DNA from: Derxia lacustris
GTDB taxonomy: Bacteria > Pseudomonadota > Gammaproteobacteria > Burkholderiales > Burkholderiaceae_E
Direction of reading: 5' to 3'
DNA length: 64,000 nt
Assembly (NCBI RefSeq): GCF_002105195.1
Contig: NZ_MUHU01000001.1
Span: 248,001 to 312,000, forward strand
Part shown: positions 19,223-29,418 of the stretch, piece after piece
How positions within the stretch are numbered: position 1 is the first letter of the stretch
How the letters are laid out: every line of letters starts with the position of its first letter
Notes under the pieces: generated by a model
Databases searched by the model: none
What the model saw: only the letters and a program-made list of their open reading frames with translations
Told to the model about the DNA's origin: nothing
Position numbers and translations under genes: made by a program

Positions 19223-19867
19223 ATGAACACGCCACTCAGCCTCGCCGACATCCGCACCGACTACGCCCGCGCCGCGCTCGACGAAGCCGCCGTGCATGCC
19301 GATCCGCTGGCGCAATTCGCCCAGTGGTTCCAGGAAGCGCAGCGCGCCGAAATCCCCGAGCCCAATGCGATGACGCTCGCCACCCTCGGCCTCGACGGCC
19401 GGCCCAAGGCGCGCGTGGTGCTGGTCAAGGGGCTCGACCGGCAGGGCTTCAGCTTCTTCACCAACTACGAGTCGGCCAAGGGCCGCGAGCTCGCGGCCAA
19501 TCCGTTTGCCGCGCTGCAATTCCACTGGGTGCAGCTGGAGCGGCAGGTACGCATCGAAGGCGTGGTGAGCAAGCTCACGCCGGCCGAATCCGATGCCTAT
19601 TACCTGTCGCGGCCGGTCAATTCGCGGCTCGGCGCCTGGGCCAGCCCGCAAAGCCAAGTGATCCCGGATCGCGCCTGGCTGGAGCGGCGCGAGGCCGAAT
19701 ACCGCGCCCGGCTCGGCGACGATCCGCAGCGGCCCGAGCATTGGGGCGGCTACCGGCTGGTGCCGGACGTGATGGAGTTCTGGCAGGGCCGGCCGTCGCG
19801 GCTGCACGACCGTCTGCGCTATGTGCGCGCGGCCGACGGCTGGCGCATCGAGCGGCTCGCGCCCTGA
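19223..19867 (+). CDS. pdxH: Pyridoxamine 5'-phosphate oxidase
   Basis: FMN enzyme that oxidises pyridoxamine/pyridoxine phosphate to pyridoxal phosphate. The 214-residue protein matches PdxH over its full length: [60 protein letters not shown], and the C-terminal [13 protein letters not shown] and WRIERLAP. The start at ATG 19223 gives the usual length. A TACAAT at about 19158-19163 could be its -10 box. The gene is convergent with msrA, which ends 18 bases beyond it. Confidence 0.96.
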   Translation: MNTPLSLADIRTDYARAALDEAAVHADPLAQFAQWFQEAQRAEIPEPNAMTLATLGLDGRPKARVVLVKGLDRQGFSFFTNYESAKGRELAANPFAALQFHWVQLERQVRIEGVVSKLTPAESDAYYLSRPVNSRLGAWASPQSQVIPDRAWLERREAEYRARLGDDPQRPEHWGGYRLVPDVMEFWQGRPSRLHDRLRYVRAADGWRIERLAP

Positions 19868-19885
19868 AACCGGCCGGTTCGGCGT

Positions 19886-20431
19886 TCAGCGCCGCCGCAG
19901 CGCGGCGAACTTGTCGCGAAACTTCATGACCTTGGGCGCCACCACGAACTGGCAGTAAGGCTCCTGCCCGTTGGCCGCGAAATAGCCCTGGTGATAGTCC
20001 TCGGCGGGCCAGAAGCGCACCGCCGGCGACAGCTCGGTGACGATCGGCCGGCGCAGTTGCGTGGCCAGCTCGGCGATGACCGCCGCCGCCGTTTCGCGCT
20101 GCGCCGCATCGTGGAAATAGATTACCGAGCGGTATTGCGTGCCCACGTCGTTGCCCTGGCGATTGAGCGTCGTGGGGTCGTGAATGGTGAAGAAGATTTC
20201 GAGCAGATCGCGATAGCCGATGCGCGCCGGATCGAAGCGCACGCGGATGACCTCGGCATGGCCGGTGCGGCCGCTGCACACGTCGGCATAGCTCGGATGA
20301 TCGACATCGCCGCCGCTATAGCCCGACTCGACGCCGAGCACGCCTTCCGCCTCGACGAATACCGCATCGATGCACCAGAAACAGCCGCCGCCGAAGGTGG
20401 CGATTTCTTCCCTGACCTGACCGTCATTCAT
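19886..20431 (-). CDS. msrA: Peptide-methionine (S)-S-oxide reductase
   Basis: Repairs oxidised methionine S-sulfoxide in proteins. The 181-residue product has the catalytic motif GGGCFWCIDAVF (catalytic Cys in GCFWC), GVLGVESGYSGGDV, HPSYADVCSGRTGHAEVIRV and the DYHQGYF segment. The start at 20431 (MNDGQ) follows a GGAG-type ribosome binding site; an upstream in-frame extension is not family-like. It is divergent from a MarR-family gene 144 bases away, so oxidative-stress control by that regulator is possible. Confidence 0.95.
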   Translation of the reverse strand: MNDGQVREEIATFGGGCFWCIDAVFVEAEGVLGVESGYSGGDVDHPSYADVCSGRTGHAEVIRVRFDPARIGYRDLLEIFFTIHDPTTLNRQGNDVGTQYRSVIYFHDAAQRETAAAVIAELATQLRRPIVTELSPAVRFWPAEDYHQGYFAANGQEPYCQFVVAPKVMKFRDKFAALRRR

Positions 20432-20504
20432 TCTTGTCTCCTCCCTGACCGGGGATGGGTTGGTTTTTGAACTTCGTCCGGCGCCATCCGTCTTGGATGA
20501 ATTT

Positions 20505-20514
20505 TCATATATGA
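20505..20514. promoter_or_regulatory. Palindrome in the msrA/marR divergent region, candidate MarR operator
   Basis: TCATATATGA is a perfect 10-base palindrome in an A+T-rich patch of an otherwise G+C-rich sequence, between the start of msrA (20431) and the start of the MarR gene (20576). MarR proteins usually bind such A+T-rich palindromes next to their own gene. Binding is inferred from position only. Confidence 0.4.
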
Positions 20515-20575
20515 TGGAGCCTCGGTATATCGCCATACGAAATTAAACAAGAACTGGCGATTCCCTGGAGCCGAC

Positions 20576-21010
20576 ATGAGCCGCAAACGCACTCGCTTCG
20601 TCGATGACTTTCTCTCATCCCTGCTGACCCGCGCGAGCCATGCAATTTCGTCTGAATTCCTCAAGGAAGTCGAGAAGCAGAAACTCGCCCCCACCGAATG
20701 GCGAGTACTTGCAACGCTGTCCGACGGCGATGGCCTGACGATCGGGCAACTTGCCGAAATCGTCATGGCCAAGCAACCGACGGTGACAAAGATCATCGAT
20801 CGGATGTCGCTTCAGGGCCTCGTCGAGCGCAAGACCGGCGAGATCGACAAGCGCCAGACCACCATCTTCACCACCGATGCCGGCAAGGAACTGGTGCGCG
20901 ACCTGCTGCGCCGGGCCCGCATGGCCGAGGCGGCCGCGCTGCGCCAGTTCTCGGACGACGACATCGAACTTCTCAAAAAAATGCTGCGCCGCATGATCGA
21001 CGGCGAATGA
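20576..21010 (+). CDS. MarR-family transcriptional regulator
   Basis: Winged-helix regulator of 144 residues. The helix-turn-helix reads LTIGQLAEIVMAKQPTVTKI, followed by the wing KTGEIDKRQTTIFTTDAGKE (about residues 84-103), both typical of MarR. There is no obvious redox Cys pair, so sensing is more likely by ligand than by thiol oxidation. The gene is divergent from msrA, with an A+T-rich palindrome between them, and a PQ-loop membrane gene starts 4 bases after its stop, so those two are co-transcribed. Targets are inferred, not shown. Confidence 0.88.
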   Translation: MSRKRTRFVDDFLSSLLTRASHAISSEFLKEVEKQKLAPTEWRVLATLSDGDGLTIGQLAEIVMAKQPTVTKIIDRMSLQGLVERKTGEIDKRQTTIFTTDAGKELVRDLLRRARMAEAAALRQFSDDDIELLKKMLRRMIDGE

Positions 21011-21013
21011 CCC

Positions 21014-21274
21014 ATGAGCGCGATTCAACTTGAAATCCTCGGCTTCGCCGCCGCCTTCTGCACCACCGGTGCCTTCATTCCGCAGGCGCTGCTCACCTGG
21101 CGCACGCGGCGTGCCGATGGCGTGTCGCTCGGGATGTATTCGATCTTCACGACCGGGGTGGCGCTGTGGCTGGTCTACGGGCTGCTGATCGGCTCCTGGC
21201 CGGTGGCGATCGCCAATGCGGTCACGCTGGGGCTGGCGTTGTTCATCCTGGCGATGAAGCTCAGGTTTGGCTGA
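21014..21274 (+). CDS. PQ-loop (SemiSWEET-type) membrane protein
   Basis: Small membrane protein of 86 residues with three hydrophobic segments (about 6-25, 37-57, 62-82) and the PQ motif in GAFIPQALLTWRTRRADGVS. This is the SemiSWEET/MtN3 layout, in which two three-helix units pair to form a sugar (or other small molecule) uniporter. The substrate is not predictable. It follows the marR gene by 3 bases and overlaps the end of the convergent tsaC gene by 14 bases. Confidence 0.85.
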   Translation: MSAIQLEILGFAAAFCTTGAFIPQALLTWRTRRADGVSLGMYSIFTTGVALWLVYGLLIGSWPVAIANAVTLGLALFILAMKLRFG

Positions 21275-22310
21275 AGGCGGCGCGGCCGAGGCGGTCGGCG
21301 ACGGCGGTCCAGGCCGGATCGGCCGGCGGCGCTTCGATCGCGAGGCGCCGGGCCGGCGAGCCGTCCATCGCGTGCAGCCAGGCGTAGAGGCCGTGGGCAT
21401 AGGCGGCCGGATCGCGCGGGGCTTGCGTGTGCCAGGCCCAGTCCCGGGCCGCCGGGGTGAAAGCCAGCACGGCCCAGTCGGCGGGCGCATCGAGCGCGGC
21501 GATGGCCGCGGCATCGAGCAGCAGCAGCGGCTTGCGCGGCGCGTAATGCGAAGCGAGCGAGCCCGAGACGCGCGGCGCGGCCGCCGAACTTGAGACCGCC
21601 CGGCCGTCGATCCGCGCCGCGACCTCGGCAATCTGCGCCGGCGTGATCGCACCCGGCCGCAGCACCACCGGCGCACCGCGCGACAGGTCGACGATGGTCG
21701 ATTCGATGCCGACCGCGCAGGCGCCGCTGTCGAGCACCAGCAGATCGCTCTCGGCGAAATCGGCCGCGACATGGCTGGCGAGGCTCGGGCTGATGCGGCC
21801 GAAGCGGTTGGCCGACGGCGCGGCAATGCCGCTGCGGCGGCGCGCGGGCGGCTGGGCGCCGGGCAGCGCAGTGGCGCCGGCGGCGCGCGCCTCGGCGTCA
21901 GCGTCGGCGCGCTCGGCCAGCCCGGCGATCAGCGCGCGCGCATCGGCATGCGCCGGAGCGCGCAGGCCGACCGTGTCCTGGCCGCCGGTCACCTCGTCGC
22001 ACACGCCGGCGGCGCGCTTGAGCACCAGCGTGAGCGGGCCGGGCCAGAACGCCTCGGCGAGCGCGCGCGCCAGCGGCGGCACTTCAGCCGCCCAGGCGTC
22101 GAGGTCGTCGGCGCAGAGCACATGGACGATGACCGGATGGTCGGCCGGCCGGCCCTTGGCCGCGAAGATGCGGCGCACCGCCTCGGGCCGGGTGGCGTCG
22201 GCGCCGAGGCCGTAGACGGTCTCGGTCGCGAAGGCCACCAGCGCGCCGGCCGCGAGCGTGTCGATGCCGAGCGCAATGCCGGCAGCGTCGGCGGGAAGCA
22301 GGCGGGCCAC
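21261..22310 (-). CDS. L-threonylcarbamoyladenylate synthase (Sua5 type)
   Basis: Makes threonylcarbamoyl-AMP from threonine, bicarbonate and ATP for tRNA t6A modification. The 349-residue protein has a YrdC domain (VAFATETVYGLGADATRPEA, then KGRPADHPVIVHV and WPGPLTLVLKR) followed by a Sua5 C-terminal domain, as expected at this length. The YrdC part contains an Ala/Arg-rich insertion before the conserved IAAPSANRFGRISPS. No ATG gives a sensible N-terminus; GTG 22310 (VARLLPADA) is proposed, 11 bases after purK. It is the last gene of the purC-tam-purE-purK operon, a common betaproteobacterial order. Confidence 0.88.
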   Translation of the reverse strand: MARLLPADAAGIALGIDTLAAGALVAFATETVYGLGADATRPEAVRRIFAAKGRPADHPVIVHVLCADDLDAWAAEVPPLARALAEAFWPGPLTLVLKRAAGVCDEVTGGQDTVGLRAPAHADARALIAGLAERADADAEARAAGATALPGAQPPARRRSGIAAPSANRFGRISPSLASHVAADFAESDLLVLDSGACAVGIESTIVDLSRGAPVVLRPGAITPAQIAEVAARIDGRAVSSSAAAPRVSGSLASHYAPRKPLLLLDAAAIAALDAPADWAVLAFTPAARDWAWHTQAPRDPAAYAHGLYAWLHAMDGSPARRLAIEAPPADPAWTAVADRLGRAAFSQT

Positions 22311-22321
22311 GGCGCTGCGCC

Positions 22322-23518
22322 TCAGGCCGGGCGCGGCAGGCCGAGCACCTCGGCGACGCGCACGGCGGCGTTGTGCGCCGCCTCGGGCGTCGGGCCGACG
22401 CAGGTGACATGACCCATCTTGCGGCCACGGCGCGGGTCGGTCTTGCCGTAGAGATGCAGCTTGGCGCCCTCGATCGCGAGCACCTCGGTCCAGCGCGGCG
22501 CGCGCAGCTGGCCGGCATCGTCGAACCAGATGTCGCCGAGCAGATTGAGCATGACCGCCGGACTGTGCTGATGGCCGCCCGACAGCGGCAGGCCGGCCAG
22601 CGCCCGCACCTGCTGCTCGAACTGGCTCGCGACGCAGGCCTCGATGCTGTAGTGGCCCGAGTTGTGCGGCCGTGGCGCCATCTCGTTGACCACCAGCGCG
22701 CCGTCGCGCAGCACGAAGAACTCGACGCACAGCACGCCGACGTAGTCGAGCTTGCGCGCGATGGCAAAGGCCGCTTCGCGCGCGGCGCCCACCAGCGCCG
22801 CATCGGCGCGCGGGCTGGGCGCGGTGGTCACGGCCAGGATGCCGGCGCGATGCACGTTCTCCACGACCGGGAAGCTGGCGATCCGGCCGTCATGGCCGCG
22901 CGCGCAGACCACCGAAATCTCGAAATCCAGGTCGAGGAAGCGTTCAAGCACGCAGGGCACGCCGCCCAGTTCGGCGAAGGCGGTGCGCACCTGAGCCGCC
23001 GTGTTCACCCGCACCTGGCCCTTGCCGTCATAGCCCAGCCGGCTGACCTTGAGCACGCCGGGCAGCAGCGCGGCCAGATCGGCGGCGTCGAGATCGGCAG
23101 CCGATTCGATGACCGCATGCGGCGCCACCGCCTGGCCGCTGGCGCCGATGAAGCGCTTCTCGGCAATGCGGTCCTGGGCGATGGCGACCGCCTGGGCGCC
23201 CGGCGCCACGATGCAGTCGCGCGCCAGCCGGGCCAGCGTCGGCGCCGGCACGTTCTCGAATTCGGTGGTGACGGCGCGGCAGATGCGCGCCATCTCGTCG
23301 AGCGCGGCGGCGTCGTCGTAGGCGGCGCGCAGATGGCGGTCGGCGACCGCGCCGGCCGGGCTGTGCGCATCGGGATCGAGCACCAGCACGCGATAGCCGA
23401 GCGCCTGCGCGGCAAAGCAGAACATGCGGCCGAGCTGGCCGCCGCCGAGCATGCCGAGCCAGGCGCCGGGCAGGATGGGCAGCGGCAGTTGCGAGGAGGG
23501 AACGGCGGTCAGGGCCAT
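22322..23518 (-). CDS. purK: N5-carboxyaminoimidazole ribonucleotide synthase
   Basis: ATP-grasp enzyme that carboxylates AIR to N5-CAIR in purine synthesis. The 398-residue product starts with the Rossmann-like [20 protein letters not shown], has [12 protein letters not shown] for ATP binding, and [20 protein letters not shown] near the end, all as in PurK. The start at 23518 has an ~25-residue N-terminal stretch before GGGQLGRM, which is common. It is preceded by purE (61 bases) and followed by tsaC. Confidence 0.95.
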   Translation of the reverse strand: MALTAVPSSQLPLPILPGAWLGMLGGGQLGRMFCFAAQALGYRVLVLDPDAHSPAGAVADRHLRAAYDDAAALDEMARICRAVTTEFENVPAPTLARLARDCIVAPGAQAVAIAQDRIAEKRFIGASGQAVAPHAVIESAADLDAADLAALLPGVLKVSRLGYDGKGQVRVNTAAQVRTAFAELGGVPCVLERFLDLDFEISVVCARGHDGRIASFPVVENVHRAGILAVTTAPSPRADAALVGAAREAAFAIARKLDYVGVLCVEFFVLRDGALVVNEMAPRPHNSGHYSIEACVASQFEQQVRALAGLPLSGGHQHSPAVMLNLLGDIWFDDAGQLRAPRWTEVLAIEGAKLHLYGKTDPRRGRKMGHVTCVGPTPEAAHNAAVRVAEVLGLPRPA

Positions 23519-23579
23519 GGCGGTGCAGTCGAAAGCGGATCGGACGAAGGCGGGCGGGTCAGCCGGTGCGGAGCGCGGT

Positions 23580-24092
23580 TCAGTTGGCCGGCGGCAGCGT
23601 CATGCCGCGCGCGGCGGCGCTCTGCTCGGCGCGGAAGGCGAGCAGCTGCTCGGCCAGCGCGGCATCGCCGGCCGAGGCCAGCAGCGCCACCGCGAACAGC
23701 GCCGCATTGCCGGCGCCGGCCTCGCCGATGGCAAAGGTGGCGACCGGAATGCCCTTGGGCATCTGCACGATGGACAGCAGCGAATCCTCGCCGCGCAGGT
23801 ATTTGGACGGCACCGGCACGCCGAGGATCGGCACCGTGGTCTTGGCGGCCAGCATGCCCGGCAGGTGGGCCGCGCCGCCGGCGCCCGCGATGATGGCCTT
23901 GAGGCCGCGCCCGACCGCCGCTTCGGCATAGGCGAACATCTCGTCGGGCATGCGGTGGGCCGAAACCACGCGCGCCTCGAAGGGCACGCCGAAGCGTTCG
24001 AGCATTTCAGCCGCATGGCGCATCACGTCCCAGTCGCTGGAACTGCCCATGACGATGCCGATGACGGGGGTGGTGACGACGGTCTTGCTCAT
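23580..24092 (-). CDS. purE: N5-carboxyaminoimidazole ribonucleotide mutase
   Basis: Converts N5-CAIR to CAIR, the step after PurK. The 170-residue product has [20 protein letters not shown], then [13 protein letters not shown] (containing the catalytic His) and [19 protein letters not shown], typical of class I PurE. The start at 24092 (MSKTV) gives the usual N-terminus. Eight bases separate it from the upstream tam gene, so the two are co-transcribed. Confidence 0.95.
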   Translation of the reverse strand: MSKTVVTTPVIGIVMGSSSDWDVMRHAAEMLERFGVPFEARVVSAHRMPDEMFAYAEAAVGRGLKAIIAGAGGAAHLPGMLAAKTTVPILGVPVPSKYLRGEDSLLSIVQMPKGIPVATFAIGEAGAGNAALFAVALLASAGDAALAEQLLAFRAEQSAAARGMTLPPAN

Positions 24093-24100
24093 CGCAATCC

Positions 24101-24880
24101 TCAGGCTGGGCCGCGCTCGGCCACGATGAATAAACGCGGAAACCGCAGCAGCAGTCTGCCGTCTTCCGCCAGCGGGTAGGCCGCCGCGATGGCGGCGGTG
24201 TAGCGCGCGAGAAAGTCGGCGCGCGCCGTGGCGTCGAGCGGATCGATGAAGGGCCGCAATCCGGTGCCGGACACCCATTCCACGACGGCCTCGGCGCCAA
24301 AAAGGGCGTGATTGTAGTGGCAGTGCCAGAGGTCGACGCGGGCGGCGCCGGGCGCCAGCCGGTTGTAGTAGTCGAGCACCGGCGGCAGCGGATCGCGCGC
24401 GACGCCGGCGAGCTGCCGGGCCCAGGGGCCGTCGGCCGCGACCTGCTGCATCAGCCGGTGCGAGGGCTCGGCGAGGTTGTCGGGCATCTGCACCGCCAGC
24501 GTGCCGCCGGGCGCGAGCGCCTCGAACAGCCGGCGCAGGATCGCCGGGTGCTCGGGCAGCCACTGGAATACCGCGTTGGCGAAGATCACGTCATAGGCGC
24601 GGTCGGGCTGCCACGTCGCCAGATCGGCCAGCTCGAAGCGGCGGCCCGGCAGACGCTTGCGCGCCTCGGCCAGCATGTTGGGCGAGCTGTCGAGGCCGCT
24701 CACCTCGGCGTCGGGCCAGCGCGCCGCGAGCAGCTCGGTCGAGTTGCCCGGGCCGCAACCAAGGTCGATCACCTGCCGGGGCGCGGCATGCCGCACTTGC
24801 GCGAGCAGGTCGCGCGCGGGCCGGCTGCGCTCATCCTCGAACTTGAGGTAGAGGCTGGCGTTCCAGTCGCTGCGTGTCAT
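24101..24880 (-). CDS. tam: Trans-aconitate 2-methyltransferase
   Basis: SAM-dependent methyltransferase of 259 residues. Matches to Tam are the N-terminal [20 protein letters not shown], the SAM-binding [38 protein letters not shown] and a C-terminal [17 protein letters not shown]. The enzyme methylates trans-aconitate, a spontaneous inhibitor of the citric acid cycle. It lies between purC and purE, where most betaproteobacteria have no gene, so it looks like an insertion into the purine operon that kept the operon's direction and tight spacing (8 bases to purE). Codon use looks like that of the neighbours. Confidence 0.88.
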   Translation of the reverse strand: MTRSDWNASLYLKFEDERSRPARDLLAQVRHAAPRQVIDLGCGPGNSTELLAARWPDAEVSGLDSSPNMLAEARKRLPGRRFELADLATWQPDRAYDVIFANAVFQWLPEHPAILRRLFEALAPGGTLAVQMPDNLAEPSHRLMQQVAADGPWARQLAGVARDPLPPVLDYYNRLAPGAARVDLWHCHYNHALFGAEAVVEWVSGTGLRPFIDPLDATARADFLARYTAAIAAAYPLAEDGRLLLRFPRLFIVAERGPA

Positions 24881-24934
24881 CGGCGGCTCCTTGGATTCAG
24901 GCCCGGCGCTGACGCCGCATGCCGGGCATCGCGC

Positions 24935-25831
24935 TCACGCCGGCAGGTCGGCGCCGGTCAGGCGCACCAGCGCCTCGCGGTACTTCTCGCTGGTCTTGGC
25001 GGTCACTTCGGGCGGCAGCGCCGGCGCCGGCGCGGTCTTGCCCCAGCTGGTGATGGTTTCGAGGTAGTCGCGCACGAACTGCTTGTCGTAGCTCGGCGGG
25101 CTGATGCCGACGGCATAGCTCTCGGCCGGCCAGAAGCGCGACGAATCGGCCGTGAGCACCTCGTCCATCAGCGTCAGCGTGCCGGCCTCGTCCAGGCCGA
25201 ACTCGAACTTGGTGTCGGCAATGATGATGCCCTTGGTCGCCGCGAACTCGCTCGCCGCCGTGTAGAGCGCAATGCTCACGCGGCGCACTTCGGCGGCCAG
25301 CTCGGCGCCGATGATTTCCGCTGCACGCGCGAAGCTGATGTTCTCGTCGTGATCGCCCATTTCGGCCTTGGTGGCCGGCGTGAAGATCGGCTCGGGCAGC
25401 TTGCTGGCCTGTTGCAGGCCGGCCGGCAGCGCCACGCCGCAGACCTCGCCGTTGTGCTGGTATTCCTTCCAGCCGCTGCCGGCCAGATAGCCGCGCACCA
25501 CCGCCTCGATGGGAATGGGCTTGAGCTTCTTGACGACCATCGCGCGGCCGCGCACCTGCTCGGCTTCATCGGTGGCCACCACGCTTTCCGGCGCGATGCC
25601 GGTGAGATGGTTGGGCACGATGTCCTTCAGCTTGTCGAACCAGAACAGCGCCATCGCGGTCAGCACGCGGCCCTTCTCGGGAATGGGCTCGGACATGATC
25701 ACGTCGAAGGCGCTGAGCCGGTCGCTCGTCACCATCAGGATCTTGTCGTCGCCGACCGCGTAGTTCTCGCGCACCTTGCCGCGCCCAAGCAACGGCAGCG
25801 AAGCGATCGACGATTGATACAGCGTGCTCAT
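24935..25831 (-). CDS. purC: Phosphoribosylaminoimidazole-succinocarboxamide synthase
   Basis: SAICAR synthase; joins aspartate to CAIR with ATP. The 298-residue product shows [20 protein letters not shown] near the start, [20 protein letters not shown], and [19 protein letters not shown], which fit the longer (about 300-residue) form of the family. First gene of the purC-tam-purE-purK-tsaC operon. It is separated from the upstream fba by a Rho-independent terminator at 25870-25910, so it should have its own promoter downstream of that hairpin. Confidence 0.95.
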   Translation of the reverse strand: MSTLYQSSIASLPLLGRGKVRENYAVGDDKILMVTSDRLSAFDVIMSEPIPEKGRVLTAMALFWFDKLKDIVPNHLTGIAPESVVATDEAEQVRGRAMVVKKLKPIPIEAVVRGYLAGSGWKEYQHNGEVCGVALPAGLQQASKLPEPIFTPATKAEMGDHDENISFARAAEIIGAELAAEVRRVSIALYTAASEFAATKGIIIADTKFEFGLDEAGTLTLMDEVLTADSSRFWPAESYAVGISPPSYDKQFVRDYLETITSWGKTAPAPALPPEVTAKTSEKYREALVRLTGADLPA

Positions 25832-25869
25832 CGGGATGTCCTGTTTCGTGGAAATGCGGCAATCGCGCC

Positions 25870-25910
25870 GCCAGAAAAGCGAAACGCCGCGCCCGGACGG
25901 GACGCGGCGT
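25870..25910 (-). terminator. Rho-independent terminator after fba
   Basis: Minus strand: 8-bp stem ACGCCGCG/CGCGGCGT (25884-25891 with 25903-25910), 11-base loop, then a T-rich run (TTTCGCTTTTC) from 25883 downward. It separates fba from purC. Confidence 0.65.
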
Positions 25911-26072
25911 GGGTGCCGGCTGCACCTCGCGACATGACCCGGTCATTTCTGACCCGGCCGCGCCGCGAAAGGCGCGAGTTTATTGCAAGCGGCGAGCCGT
26001 GCAGCGGCGTCGATGCCGGATGGCGGACGGTGCCGCCACGCGGCAGTCAGCGAGCACTGCCCGCCCGCGCAA

Positions 26073-27137
26073 TCACAGCACCTGCTGGGCCAGCTTGCCG
26101 CTGGCGTAGGCGGCGGCAACGTCGACCAGCGTGATCGCCTTGATCTTGCTGGCCTGACCTTCGCAGCCGAACTCGCGGTAGCGCTGCACGCAGACCTTCT
26201 TGGCGGCTTCGCGCGCCGGCTTGAGGTATTCGCGCGGGTCGAACTTGCTCGGGTTCTCGATGAAGAAGCGGCGGATCGCGCCGGTCATGGCCAGACGGAT
26301 GTCGGTGTCGATGTTGATCTTGCGGACGCCGAACTTGATCGCCTGCTGGATTTCCTCGACCGGCACGCCGTAGGTTTCCTTCATGTCGCCGCCGAACTGG
26401 CGGACTTCGGCCAGCAGCTCCTGCGGCACGCTCGACGAGCCGTGCATCACCAGATGGGTGTTGGGAATGCGGGCGTGGATTTCCTTCACGCGGCTGATCG
26501 CGAGGATGTCGCCGGTGGGCTTGCGCGTGAACTTGTAGGCGCCGTGGCTGGTGCCGATGGCGATGGCCAGCGCGTCGAGGCCGGTGGCCTTGACGAATTG
26601 CGCGGCTTCTTCCGGATCGGTCAGCAGCGAGGCGTGGTCGAGCACGCCTTCGGCGCCGATGCCGTCTTCTTCACCGGCCTGGCCGGTTTCGAGCGAGCCG
26701 AGGCAGCCGAGTTCGCCTTCGACGGTCACGCCGACGGCGTGGGCCATCTCGACGACCTTGCGCGTGACTTCCACGTTGTAGTCGAACGACGACGGCGTCT
26801 TGCCGTCTTCATGCAGCGAGCCGTCCATCATCACCGAGCTGAAGCCGTTGTTGATGGCGCCCTGGCAGATCGCCGGCGACTGGCCGTGATCCTGGTGCAT
26901 GACGATGGGGATGTCCGGATAGGACTCGACCGCGGCTTCGATCAGGTGACGCAGGAAGTGCTCGCCGGCGTACTTACGGGCACCCGCCGAGGCTTGCATG
27001 ATGACCGGCGCGCCGGTTTCCTTGGCCGCTTCCATGATCGCCGTGACCTGTTCCAGGTTGTTGACGTTGAAAGCGGGAATCCCGTAGCCGTTTTCGGCCG
27101 CGTGATCGAGCAGTTGACGCATCGAAACGAGGGGCAT
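26073..27137 (-). CDS. fba: Class II fructose-bisphosphate aldolase
   Basis: Zn-dependent aldolase of glycolysis, gluconeogenesis and the Calvin cycle. The 354-residue protein has the class II segments [32 protein letters not shown] with metal-binding His, and a C-terminal metal/loop region [18 protein letters not shown]. It belongs to the CbbA-like group common in betaproteobacteria. The start at 27137 is supported by a strong GGAGGTAAG ribosome binding site. A 206-base gap separates it from pgk. No pyruvate kinase gene lies between pgk and fba, where many relatives have one. Confidence 0.95.
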   Translation of the reverse strand: MPLVSMRQLLDHAAENGYGIPAFNVNNLEQVTAIMEAAKETGAPVIMQASAGARKYAGEHFLRHLIEAAVESYPDIPIVMHQDHGQSPAICQGAINNGFSSVMMDGSLHEDGKTPSSFDYNVEVTRKVVEMAHAVGVTVEGELGCLGSLETGQAGEEDGIGAEGVLDHASLLTDPEEAAQFVKATGLDALAIAIGTSHGAYKFTRKPTGDILAISRVKEIHARIPNTHLVMHGSSSVPQELLAEVRQFGGDMKETYGVPVEEIQQAIKFGVRKINIDTDIRLAMTGAIRRFFIENPSKFDPREYLKPAREAAKKVCVQRYREFGCEGQASKIKAITLVDVAAAYASGKLAQQVL

Positions 27138-27343
27138 GACTTACCTCCGATTGCAGTTCTAGAGAGAAAAGCTGGGTCCCGGCGCCAGAGTGGCGCGCGG
27201 CGATTGTTCTGGATTTGGAATTGGGTGACCCGCCATGAGCCCCGCGACGCCGCCCCTTGCAGGCAGCGCTTGCTCGCGGGTCGATGCGCCGACCGGGCGG
27301 CAGCCGAGCAGGCTTGCGCGATCCGGTCGGCGCCAGCGCGCCA

Positions 27344-28525
<1,182 letters not shown>

Positions 28526-28610
28526 GATGAGACTCAGGAAGGGTTGGAAGACGGTCGGCGCGGCCGGACGGCGCGCGGCGGCCGCAGAAAGCGGCCCGGA
28601 AGATATGTGG

Positions 28611-28616
28611 ATTATA
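28611..28616 (-). promoter_or_regulatory. Candidate -10 element of pgk
   Basis: Perfect TATAAT on the minus strand about 85 bases before the pgk start codon. No convincing -35 hexamer is seen at 16-18 bases. The divergent rhomboid gene may use TATCAT at 28656-28661. Confidence 0.35.
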
Positions 28617-28702
28617 GCGGCGGGCTATCGACCGGCCGCTGACGTAATGCCGCTCTATCATTGCCCGCCGACCGCCCGGCGGCAGCGCTTTCACCGCCCT
28701 TC

Positions 28703-29374
28703 ATGCATCCCCATCCCGATACCACCACCGCGGCCCTGCGCCGCGCCTGCGCTGCCTGCCTGGTCATCGCCGCCGCCGTCTGCGCGATGGCGCAGAGCGC
28801 CGGACCGGGGCTGCGCTACACCCGCAACGAGGTGCTGCACGGCGCCTGGTGGGAATTGCTGACCGCCAGCTGGGTGCATCTGGGCTGGCTGCATCTGGCG
28901 CTGAATCTGGCCGGGCTGGCGCTGGTGCTGATGATGTTTGCGCGCGTGGTGCGGCCGTGGCGCCAGCTCAGCGTGCTGGCGGCCTGCGGCTTTCTGGCCT
29001 GCGTGCTGATGCTGGCGCTGGCGCCGCGCGTGGGCTGGTACAGCGGACTGTCGGGCGCGCTGCACGGCCTGTTCGCGGCCAATGCGGTAATCCTGCTGCG
29101 GCTGCCCGATCCGGCGCTGCGGCGCACGGCGATCACCGCGCCGACCGCCCATGTGTTCGAGCACTGGCTGCACGGACCGGGCTTTGGCTGGGTGCTGCTG
29201 GGCGGGCTCGCGCTCAAGGTCGGCGTCGACATGGCGCTGCGCAGCCCTGCGCCGAGCTGGATCGGCGGGCCGGTCGAGCCGATCGCGCATGCGACCGGTG
29301 CGCTCGCCGGGCTGGCCATCGGCTGGCTGGCGCGACCGCGCAAGTCGCGCCGGCCGCGCTACATGGTGGGTTGA
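28703..29374 (+). CDS. Rhombosortase-like rhomboid intramembrane protease
   Basis: Membrane protein of 223 residues with about six hydrophobic segments. Rhomboid active-site parts are present: HLALNLAG with the oxyanion Asn (about 68), the Ser motif GLSG (Ser117) in WYSGLSGALHGLF, and the catalytic His196 in IAHATGA. The compact size and the YSGLSGxLHGL stretch are typical of rhombosortases, rhomboids dedicated to cutting GlyGly-CTERM tails. The convergent neighbour, an S8 peptidase, carries exactly such a tail, which strongly supports the pairing. The start at 28703 (MHPHP) precedes the first membrane segment. The pair sits between pgk and gap. Processing has not been shown for this organism. 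Confidence 0.85.
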   Translation: MHPHPDTTTAALRRACAACLVIAAAVCAMAQSAGPGLRYTRNEVLHGAWWELLTASWVHLGWLHLALNLAGLALVLMMFARVVRPWRQLSVLAACGFLACVLMLALAPRVGWYSGLSGALHGLFAANAVILLRLPDPALRRTAITAPTAHVFEHWLHGPGFGWVLLGGLALKVGVDMALRSPAPSWIGGPVEPIAHATGALAGLAIGWLARPRKSRRPRYMVG

Positions 29375-29418
29375 GGCGCAGCGGCTCACCGGCCGCCGCC
29401 CGCTCTGCCGCCGCAGCC

